From contig CM034129.1 in NCBI GenBank assembly GCA_019914995.1, forward strand, positions 10,781,725 through 10,845,724: a stretch of 64,000 bases of DNA. Reading direction: 5' to 3'. Source of the DNA: Acanthochlamys bracteata (lineage: Eukaryota; Streptophyta; Magnoliopsida; Pandanales; Velloziaceae). This document shows positions 51,267 to 61,400 of the stretch, piece after piece; the stretch's first letter is position 1; each line of letters opens with the position of its first letter. The notes under the pieces were generated by a model. The model saw only the letters and a program-made list of their open reading frames with translations, ran no database searches and had not been told where the DNA came from. Both the position numbers and the translations under genes were made by a program.

Positions 51267-53660
51267 TCAATCAGAATCAGAATCCTGAACAGAGGAGATC
51301 CTAATACTCCTATGTGCTTTCTGATCAGTGTCATCAATATCGCCTTCCTCACTTTCTTCTCCCTTCCTTCCAGTTATGATGCCTGAAATATAACATCAAG
51401 GTCTCAATTGAAGGGGAAAGAAAGTATAGCCAACACCATTTGCAGTAAAATGACCATACCTTTTCTTTTAAGAAAGTGGTCCAATGCTTTAGTGGAGAAA
51501 TCATCTTTGCTACCAAGATCTTGAAAACCAACTATTCTATCAAATGCAACTCCATTTCTGCAGAAAACAGTGCGAGTTATACTTTGAAAGCAGTATACCG
51601 TGCCAAGACTAAGTTATGAAACTGCATAAAAGCGGGAGAGAGCAACCTTTACAGAAAGCAGAAGCACATTTCATAATTCTCGAACAGAAAGTCTGTATGG
51701 TCCTAAAACAACAACTTCGAATGGAAAGAACTTCAAGGCTACAATGTAGAATATAGGCATACATTGGTAACCCATAACTTCAAAGAAATATTCTACTATT
51801 CTACAATGTCTAACTTGACATGAAGATGCTGTAACATCTCAAGGATCAGAACAACTGCAGCCTTTGGTGAAGGCATTTATCTAATCTTATCAATCTACCT
51901 AAATTTGCATGCAGTGTAAGATATAGATGTTGTCTTTCCCAAGAAGTATATAGTTACCTGAATAATATAACACAGGGTAGAGTCTTAACTGCTAGTTTTG
52001 TCACAAAGAATGGAGCATTCTGCATAAGTAATACCAACTTATTAGCTTCTCTTTGTAAAAACAAATGTAACAACTGAGGGTACTCATACTTCAGCATCCA
52101 TCTTGATGAATTTAGCGTCAACGTGTAATGGTGCTAGGGCCTTCAAGTGTTTGTCTATAATCCTTCCAAGTGTCACGAAGTCACTTAATTAGTACCAAAA
52201 CCGATAGCCATTGTAAAAATCACATACATTTATTCTTTTAAGTTAGTTTGAAAGGTTACTTGCATCTGTAGAACTCCCGATGGAAGAAATGGCATATTAC
52301 TCTTTCACTTCCAGTGACTTCCCCAAGAAAGTCCCCTTCTGTGATCTCTCTATATTCACCGTGACCTTGCCTCTTCATTACCTCTCTCTTTTCAGCTTCT
52401 TTCTATTAAGAGCTTCCGTTAGTAATTGAATGGAATCATATATCATAAGACCAACTTGCTCAAAGTCCACCACATACCTTCAAAGCAGCAATCCTATCTG
52501 CATGCAGTTTTTCCAATTCGGGATCCTGAGTTGTAGATGCCAAATCATTACACAAGAATGACGAACAATCCAAGAGAATCCAATTATGGAGGACAGAGTT
52601 AGAAACCTTCAACTTACGTCCATTAACTCATCAAGATCAACCTCATCATTAGTAGCTGCTGATTTTTGAGCCTTCTCTTTAGCTAATATTTCCTGCAGCA
52701 GAAATGATTGTCATAAAATAAAGTAAATAGTGTCAATGAACATGAAAAAGAAGTTGCATTACGGCTTTATCTTTCTGTTTCCGAGCACCTGACCATTAAT
52801 CTGACCTCAAGAGTTAGTGAATGGTGTTAACTCTTTGGCAAATTCTCAACAGCATTCTTAAAAAGTATTGATTATTTGACCCCTCTCAAAAGCCCATCTT
52901 TCTGTTGTACATTACTCCCAGGTTAATCATGAGAAGCCCGAAGTAATTACTTTGACATAAACTACAACATGCTGTGCTCAGCATTGAACTTACATCTTAC
53001 ATCGGCTAATATATGTGAAACAAATACCACGTTATACAATTGATATTACCATGACATCATATGACTTGAAGTATCCATTTCAGAATCTGCTCTGAATCGA
53101 CAAATTTCATCACTTTTTCGAAGAATAAAAATTTGACTACTATAATTACAAACAGACTTCTCACAGAACACGGTGATGTTTAGTTTTCAGCTTGTCTGCT
53201 CCATCTTCTATACATCTTCTCCAGACTTGATAAGATTCTTAACTGATATAAACCCACCAAAATGCTTGCACATAAGTGGCCCAAACACACTCAACCATAC
53301 AAAAAGATATATATTTTAAACAGGATTTTGTTTTTCAGCTGTAATTCACCCAAAAATCTCACTCGGAAAAAAAAAAAAAAAAAAAAACCCAACTCGGAGC
53401 AACGAAATAAACAAGCATTGATCACCTACAAATAAAATAACTAAAAATAACTAGAAATCATATAGGTATTATTGATTATATCTAATTAAACAAAAACGTG
53501 ACTGAAAATCAAAGAAAAATTTCAAAAACAGAGATAATTAAAAGAATTCAATGGAAATGAAATGAAAAGTGTCAACCTTTTGATAGTCCCGTGCTGCTGC
53601 TGCCATCACATTCCCGAATGCTAGATTCGATAATGTTGATTTAACATGGTCTGGTTCCAT
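51267..53660 (-). CDS. PLP3: Phosducin-like protein 3 (PLP3), thioredoxin-fold co-chaperone, 8 exons
   Basis: Cytosolic co-chaperone of the CCT chaperonin; plant PLP3 proteins are needed for beta-tubulin folding and microtubule assembly. All exons are short: 53660-53577, 52692-52618, 52525-52478, 52402-52260, 52162-52090, 52019-51958, 51557-51460 and 51382-51267. They sum to 699 nt, or 232 aa. The N terminus MEPDHVKSTLSNLAFGNVMA and the helical part VDLDELMDDPELEKLHADR are diagnostic of PLP3. The phosducin thioredoxin fold follows: RQGHGEYREITEGDFL, VICHFFHREFYRCKIIDKHL (a single Cys, so no redox CxxC), FIKMDAENAPFFVTKLAVKTLPCVILF and VGFQDLGSKDDFST. The acidic tail ends SVQDSDSD. All joins keep phase; no lesion. 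Neighbour Acinus converges on it. Confidence 0.95.
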
Positions 53661-54766
53661 CTCTCTCGATCGATCGATCACAGTTGTTTCCTTTATCTGA
53701 ACCCTGCAGCAACAAGAACAAGGACTACTTTGGGTCCGATATATGATAATATTTTAACTAAACGGCCTATATTGCAAAAATAAAGCCATGTTTTCCATAA
53801 AAACCTCCTAAATAATTATTTAGTAATATAAGGGTCTAACACTTTCGGTCCCAAAAATGGTAAATCAACATTATAAGTCTACATTTGCAAATACATTTAG
53901 TTTCCGTTATAGTCCACTAAGTAAACGTTTAATACATATAAGAACTATCACTCATTGTTTTGCATATTTAGATCCCTTTTCAAATGTAAGTGAATGGTCA
54001 ATGAATTTGAAGTCAAGAAAGAAGAGCTTGAAATGAGAGTCCTTAATAAGAAAATTGATGAAGAATTTTGTTTTAAAATTTTTTTAATTATCTCTAAGAT
54101 ATGTGTTGCAGACGTGGGAAGTTAAATTAAAAAATATTATAATTCGGTTCAAGTCAAAAAAAAAGAGCTTTGAACGAACGTGAGCCGGTCAATAAATTGG
54201 ATTTTAGCAAATGGGCTACGAACTCTTTCTTCAGTTGCTAAATTTTGACAATATCAAAAAGGAAACTAATAAACATTAAAAAATACTTAATTTATTATTT
54301 AAATTTTATATTTTTTCATACGTTTAATGTTTACTAAGGTCAACAACACATGATCGTTATAGTAAATTAGAAGGAAAAATATAGATTTTTTATAAAAAAA
54401 TTTCAACTTTCCACGTTAATAAAATTATAAGTAACAAATTTTTTCACAAATTTTTTACTTTTTCAGTCTTGCTTGACTAGTGTTTTTCTAACACTGATAA
54501 GGAAAGTTAAATGTTTTCGCAATTACGAGGGCCACTATAATCATTTTTTGCAATCGTAAATAGTAAATCAGGATTTGATAAAGCTAAACTAAGACAATGT
54601 TAGGGACAAAAATGTTGCCAAATGTTTTTATCCAGGAGTTGACATTTGCGAAAGAAATTGTTTTTAGGACTAAACTGTAATGATTCATGAGATATTTTAT
54701 AGCGATAACAAAATAATATATTATTAGTGTAGGAAAGACACTGGTGGCTTGATTCACTCCAACTAT
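53661..54766. other. Intergenic region between PLP3 and the F-box/kelch gene
   Basis: Divergent promoters of the two genes. AT-rich and without recognisable genes. A CTCTCTCGATCGATCGATCA stretch just above the PLP3 start is probably leader sequence. Confidence 0.55.
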
Positions 54767-54775
54767 TATATAAAG
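54767..54775 (+). promoter_or_regulatory. TATA box of the F-box/kelch gene
   Basis: TATATAAAG. A start site near 54800 would give a leader exon ending at the donor near 54867 (TTGAG then GTAATC). This fits a long spliced leader. Confidence 0.6.
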
Positions 54776-54867
54776 GTAGCAAGTCCGTAGGCAGAGATAG
54801 ATGGAAATCGAGAGATACCTACTGCTCAAGTTTGGAATCTGAAGTGGAAACAATCGAGTTCTTGAGG

Positions 54868-56190
54868 TAATCAAGATTTGTTTTCTTGTGTAAAGTTTGA
54901 ATCTTTTTTGGTGATTCATGCTTCTTAATGCAAATTAGATTGTGGTTGTTTTTTTTTTTTTTTGGCGGACGGAAGGGAATTGTTTTGTGGGTTTTGACGG
55001 AGAATTTTCTAGTGTGAAGAAGCTTTTCTTCAATTTTGTGATCTCGTTTGGGATTTAGTTTGGCGTGAGAGCGATTTTGGGCTTGTTGGTTCGGATTTTA
55101 GGTAATTTTCTTCAATTATTTGATTTATTGTTCATCTGCTAGACTGTTTTTTTCCTGTTTTGTGTTAGAGAATCTTGTGATGGATTCCAATTTTATCTGA
55201 TTAAAAGTTTACGTGTGTAGTATTTTGTTATGAATATTTCTGCAATTAGTTTGGCAACACTGTTTACTTTTTTTTTTTTTTCAAGAACATTAATACTAGT
55301 GAAAGTTTTTTACCTGACATTTATTGGATTAATGGAGATGATACGCTTCTGAAAAATTGTGGAAGAAAGTAAGTGTCTTTTTAATTGGTCAAGAACAATA
55401 ATCTAGCGCATAAGTTAGTAGTTATAGTGATCTTCGAAAGAATGTTCCTTTTCAGCACATAACTTTATCTAGAGAATGGGAGATGAATAGGTTAAGTGCT
55501 TACCTGTAGATTTGTTCTCTTGCTGGGAAAATATTTAAAATTGTGATTACTGAACATGCGCCATTCCTTTAATTTAATTGAAGCAAAGGAACTTTGGAAG
55601 TCGTTGCAGAAAGAAAGCATCTTACCGTTGACTTGCTTAGTCTCTGCCTGAATTCCTTAAAACCACATGACATATTTGAAGAGGTCTTTGCTCACATTAT
55701 TTTCATACACTGTCAGTGAGAGCATAAGCAATCATCTTATTCTTAATTTTATTGTCGTTTGCCTTTGTGGAGGACCCTTCAATTGACTTTGTTGATGCTG
55801 GACTGGTATCTTTGTCAACTCATCTAAACCTTCGGAATTTCTAGACCATTGTCTCTTCTTTTCAGGATGTTTCTTCAGCATTTCGAGTCCTAGATCTAGT
55901 TTCTGTTTTTGTGAGTGATTTGCAATTCTTGTTCTATCTCTATTACTTCTGGTTCCCTTCTGTGTACCTGAAAACATTTCATTGATGTAGTCTTCATGAA
56001 TTTTTTGCCCTCTTATAAGATTCTACTTTAGCCTTTGGTTCCCATTTTTGGTGAAAGTAAATTTCTTGATGGCTTCTCAATTTTTCAAATGTGTAACAGA
56101 TATTCAATGTTCTGAAGCATCTTCCAGCACAAAGACTGTCAGAAGATTTTACAGGTTGAAGTTTGCTTTTTCCTTAACAATCTCACAGGA
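54868..56190 (+). other. Leader intron(s) of the F-box/kelch gene
   Basis: About 1.3 kb of T-rich DNA without coding signals between the leader donor near 54867 and acceptors just above the ATG (CTCACAG near 56189 or GCTGCAG near 56206). More than one intron is possible. Confidence 0.5.
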
Positions 56191-56216
56191 GGTGTGTAAA
56201 GCTGCAGGAGATACCG

Positions 56217-57647
56217 ATGGGTTCCTTTTGGAGCATGCCTAATGGAGCACCAGCTAGCAAACATTATGAAGCTTCACAAATGGAAGTCTCTAAGAAAATC
56301 AAGATGTCGTCGGTCTATGATGGTCACTCCAGACTGATCCCTGCTCTTCCAGATGAAATTTCTCTACAGATCCTGGCGAGACTTCCTAGAATGTACTATT
56401 TGAACGCAAAGATGGTTTCTCGGAGCTGGAAAGCCGCTGTGACCAGTAGTGAACTGTACCAATTGAGAAAAGAAACTGGAACGACAGAAGATTGGTTATA
56501 TATCCTATCGAAAGGAGAAGATGAGAAGCTAATATGGTATGCCCTAGATCCTGTATCAACAACATGGCAAAGACTTCCCCCAATGCCGAATTGTTCTTAT
56601 AGAGAATCTAGAAGCAGTTTTTCTGGATTTAACGTAGAGAAAGTATTGGATTCAGTAATAAATTTTGCAGATGTCTTGAAAGGATGGTTAGGAAGCCAAG
56701 ATGCTCATGTACGTGTTCCTTTCTCTGGTTGTGCTATAGGTGCTGTCGATGGTTGTCTCTATGTCTTAGGAGGGTTTTCTAGGTCATCGGCTATGAAGTG
56801 TGTATTGCAATATGATCCACGCACCAATGACTGGCTAGAAGTGAGTCCAATGACTACCGGTAGGGCTTTCTGCAAGACAGGTCTTTTGAACAATAAACTG
56901 TATGTTGTAGGTGGTGTCAACAGGGGTAAAGCTGGCTTAACACCACTACAATCAGCCGAAGTTTATGATCCCAAATCTGATTCCTGGACGCCTGTTGCAA
57001 ACATGCCATTTTCTAAAGCTCAGGTTGTCCCGAACGCCTTCCTAGTGGATCTACTGAAGCCTATTGCCACTGGCATGACTTCATATAGGGGGAGGTTGTG
57101 CGTGCCTCAGAGTTTATATTCGTGGCCATTCTTTGTTGATGTCGGAGGGGAGATATATGATCCCGAAGGAGATACATGGGCTGAAATGCCTCCTGGGATG
57201 GGAGAGGGATGGCCTGCTAGGCAGGCAGGGACAAAGTTGAGTGTTGTAGTCAACGGTGAGCTCTACGCATTGGATCCTTCAACCTCAACTGACAGTGGCA
57301 AGATAAAAGTTTACGATCACCAACAGGATGCTTGGAAAGTTGTGATAGAGAAAGTCCCCGTTCACAACCCTACTGACGACAGCGAATCCCCCTACCTGCT
57401 TGCTGCATTTCTTGGCAAGCTCCATGTGATCGCAAAAGATGAGAACAACAAAACCATCGTGCTGCAAGCAGACCTGCAGAAATACTTAGGCTCTGAATCT
57501 TCAACTCCAACACCAGCTTCTTCTGAAAAATCTTCCTGCGGCGATACTTGTTCATTTCCAAATACAGGAGTTGATCCTTGGAAGGTGCTTGCTGGTAAGA
57601 ACTTTGGATCTGCAGATCTTGTCAGCTGTCAGGTCATCAATATGTAG
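56217..57647 (+). CDS. F-box/kelch-repeat protein (SCF substrate adaptor), intronless CDS
   Basis: Predicted substrate receptor of an SCF ubiquitin ligase, 476 aa in one exon. The N terminus MGSFWSMPNG is followed by an F-box at about 39-85 (RLIPALPDEISLQILARLPR, MVSRSWKAAVTS), which would bind SKP1/ASK. Kelch repeats then form a propeller for the target: GAVDGCLYVLGGFSRSS, VLQYDPRTNDWLEVSPM, NNKLYVVGGVNRGK, SAEVYDPKSDSWTPVANMP, GEIYDPEGDTWAEMPPGMGEG and IKVYDHQQDAWKVV. It closely resembles Arabidopsis At1g22040. The downstream coiled-coil gene resembles At1g22060, so local gene order is conserved. Target unknown. Confidence 0.93.
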   Translation: MGSFWSMPNGAPASKHYEASQMEVSKKIKMSSVYDGHSRLIPALPDEISLQILARLPRMYYLNAKMVSRSWKAAVTSSELYQLRKETGTTEDWLYILSKGEDEKLIWYALDPVSTTWQRLPPMPNCSYRESRSSFSGFNVEKVLDSVINFADVLKGWLGSQDAHVRVPFSGCAIGAVDGCLYVLGGFSRSSAMKCVLQYDPRTNDWLEVSPMTTGRAFCKTGLLNNKLYVVGGVNRGKAGLTPLQSAEVYDPKSDSWTPVANMPFSKAQVVPNAFLVDLLKPIATGMTSYRGRLCVPQSLYSWPFFVDVGGEIYDPEGDTWAEMPPGMGEGWPARQAGTKLSVVVNGELYALDPSTSTDSGKIKVYDHQQDAWKVVIEKVPVHNPTDDSESPYLLAAFLGKLHVIAKDENNKTIVLQADLQKYLGSESSTPTPASSEKSSCGDTCSFPNTGVDPWKVLAGKNFGSADLVSCQVINM

Positions 57648-58498
57648 CTTCTAACAGGTTCTTGTCATAAGCACTAATTATTTGTTGGCCGAAACATAAC
57701 GAGCTGACTTTGTTCGGGCATCCAGGCAGGCTGCAGCTCTCCCAGCTTGGTATTTGTTCATGTGCTTTATAGTGTAAACTCGTATATCAGGACTTAAGGA
57801 AGACCATTGTATTTGTTATACTGTATAGAGTTGTGTATGGCTCAGTGTAGCCGTGTGTTTCTACTTGTACAACATGCACAGAGAAATTTGAAATTCTTCA
57901 TTTGGCAAACAAATTAGGAGGGGCAATTCGGATTCCTTTATCGGTTTCGATTTGATCTATATAATTAAACAGATCAATCTTGAATCAATCCAAATTCGTT
58001 CCGTACTCATCCGAATTTGTTTCGAACTCATTTAAATTTTCAGATCAAGCTAAAATCGATCTAAGTTTGACTAAAATCTGACTCAAATCTGATTTCTTTG
58101 GATCAATTTCAGATCAGATTTGCAAGTTGGGTCAGAAAATGCCACTTCTAAAACAGGTTGCCAAACTGGACCATGAATTTTTCGGAAACTATACAATAGA
58201 AAATGATTTAAAGATCGATACAAGTTTCTGCTATACAAAATTATCTTCGTACAGAGGAAGGCACAAGGCATACCAAGCTCATTTGAGCATAGGCCACTAG
58301 CTCACCTTCATTACACAGGTACCTTATTTACAGAGGCCATGTATGCACACCTATCCTGCCTTTGCTATTAGGCCAGTCTATACACTATGCGTATAGTCTG
58401 ATGTAGTTGCAGTGTCACCAACATCTTTGCTCTGATAAGTATTGAACAAAACAAAATTTCTCGCATGGGCAAAACTTGAGAATGCTTTGCTTAAAGAA
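57648..58498. other. Convergent 3' flanks with a degenerate GATC-rich tract
   Basis: No gene. 57917-58135 carries many imperfect GATC, TCCGAATT and AAATCTGA motifs, like 6385-6540. The rest is presumed 3' untranslated sequence of the two converging genes. Confidence 0.5.
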
Positions 58499-61400
58499 CT
58501 ATGATTTCCTTGGCGATCTGTTCTTAACAGTCATTAGAAGTTTCTGTCTCTCTCCTTCAACCTCAGCAAACTGTAGGCTAAGTTGTGAATACCGACCATG
58601 CATCTCTTTCAACTCAGTTTCAAAGTTTGCATTCTTCTTTTTCAATTCTAGCATCTCCTTTATCAGATCATTTATGTCTTTGAAGCTCTGGAATACTGCT
58701 GCTTCATCATTATGTTGCTTCAGGAATGAGCTGAACAGTGCGAACAAAAAGAAACCATCATACAAGTCCAACAAAGTTGACATATTCATTAGAGCACATG
58801 TTAAGATGGACTCCCAGCTCTATCTAAAACTCCATCGTGGCACGTTCAGAGCAAGGGTAGTGTAAATCACAGTACATAAAACAAGTCAATTAAACTTTTG
58901 CTATAAAATACTATGCTGAGACTGGAATTGATAATTGAGAGTTATCAATCAGAGTAGCTAAGATCAGCTTATTACTTTATACCTTTGAAATCTGGGTGTA
59001 GGCTTGTTCCTCATCTGCAATGATTCAGCAAGCTCAAGTTCCAATGCAAGAACCCTTTCCAATGCATTGCCATTGCCATTTATGTCCCCGAACGAAGGAT
59101 ATAGACTTCCCAGATGCTCATTAGCCTATAGAGTTGCGTTTTTCTTTTTAGTGAGAGTAAGTAAACACCAAAATCCGTTTGAAGAATTGCAGGTCAAGTT
59201 ATGTACCCTTTCCAATTGTGTCAACTCTCTTTCCAATCCTTCAAGTGCAAGATCAAGATGTTGATCTTCTGGTGAGATGAGAGAATCCAAATTTTCATTC
59301 TTCAATCGGTCTAACTGCAGAAGGAACATTCTTTCATGACAGCAGAACAGGCTTCTAAGAATACCATTGGACGATATCTCACACAAAAAGAACCAAACTA
59401 AAAGCACGTTAGTGTCCTCAAGATCCTATATGTGGCATAGGTTGAAGGAGAAACTCGGTAGTTAAAATTATGGCGTAAGTGATAAAGCACCTCTAACCAC
59501 TGGATCCTACTTCATCATGTATACCAGAAAAATATGGTCATACTGCAGATATGAACAAGGTCCTTATTACCCTAAGTGGCCACAACATCAATACTTAAAA
59601 CACGTGAAATACAGGTCCCATGTGCTTTGAAGAAAAGACCACTATTAATACTACTTGTACTAGTAGTCTACCTCTTTGCAAAGGCGATCCATTTCAGCCT
59701 TTAATTGCTCCTTCTCCTTAGCATCCTCCTTGATTTTTGTTATGCGTCTTGAACTATTTTCAGACAGTGTTTCATCTTCAAGATGGTTATCTGGGGGCTG
59801 TCAAAAAGCAGACTACATGTCAGTTCTGTTTTTCAGTTAGAAAGCAAACCAAAGTTCTAAATGCTCTTGTTTTTAATACAAATTCTTCAACACATGTATA
59901 TAGACAAAGAAGAAAGATATTTAAAAGTGGCATTATGCTTCATCTGACTTTGACACAGAAATATATAGGGGTTCTTAATGTATGTAAATGGAAAGATGGC
60001 CTCGTAACTGGCATTTAGAGAATGAAGCTGATAAGTAAACAGTGCAGATCAGCTTGCAACTTGCTATTTCCATCAAAGTTTATGACACCTACTGAGATTA
60101 CCTGATCCATTTCTATGTTTTGCTTGGAACAAGAATGCGAAGATTTGTCACAATCAAGCTTCGGGTCTTCAGTTACAGAACTTCTTCGGGCAGATGAACC
60201 TATTGTATTTGGACTATTTTCATCCAAGATTTGCCCAATAGATGTGGAAGTAGGTATACCATGCCCAAAGGAATCTCGTACTTCGTTACTAGCAATAGAT
60301 GCCATATTCTCCAACAACCGTTTTACCAAGTCAAGTTCAGCTCTCACTTTAGTTCTTTCCTCATTACATTCCTGCAAAGAAGCTTCAAGCTTTACCTTTT
60401 CTTCCTTGAAACAGTCAAGGCTTAAAATAGTACATTCTAATTCAGCTTTCATCCTGTCATAGGCCTTAACCAACTCCCTCCTATCAGTTGCAACCATTTG
60501 AAGTTCCTTCTCCAAGTCAGAGATCCTAGTGGATAGCTCTTCATTTGTTTTTGTCAAAGAAATCTCAATTTTCTTTCCATTTTCTAGCTCATCAAGTGTA
60601 CTTTGCAATTTCAACAACATTTCTTCTGCATGTTTCTTGGAGGCAACTAGCTGATTATTGAGATCTTGGACCTTTATTTCACATTGCTCTTTGATCAGTG
60701 CAATCCTAAGCGATTCCTGAACCGCAAGGGATGAAGACTCAAAACTTTCCTTTTTCTCACGAGCTTGCTGACGCTCAGCTTCTGCCTTGTCTTTAAGCTC
60801 TCTTAGGTGAATAGATAAATTCTTGAACTCCTCAGTTTTCATGATCTGCTCCGAGAGCTTGTAACTAAGCTCATTGTTCCGATCTCTTAGCTTCCTTATT
60901 TCAACATCACAATCCTCGAGCAATGACACAGATGGCTGTTGTTCATCTAATTTTGATTTAAGTATCACATTAGTTACATCCAACTCATCTCTAGAACACC
61001 TCAGATGATCTATCTCCCTTTCAAAGTTCACCAGCATACTCTCCAATTGGGAAATTTGCTTTTCATAGCTTTGCTTTTCACGATTAGTTTCAACTTCCAC
61101 TGTTAGATACCTAGACTTTAGGTTCCTCAGCTCGCTCTGCATTGTGCTGCTCATTTTGACATGTTCCACAAGGTTGTTTCTTTCATTAACAATAATTTCA
61201 AGTTCAGATTTAGCTGCCTGGAGAGCTGTAGATAATGCTTTACTTTTATCTGCCAATTCTGCTTCCCTGCCTATAGATTTATGCAACAAATCAAGAACCT
61301 CAACATTATTTTCGTCAAGATTGGTGAGCTTCTTCTTGGCTATTTCAAGTCGATTGACAAAGTCCTGCTTCAGGTCATCTAATTCACTTCTTGTATAAGT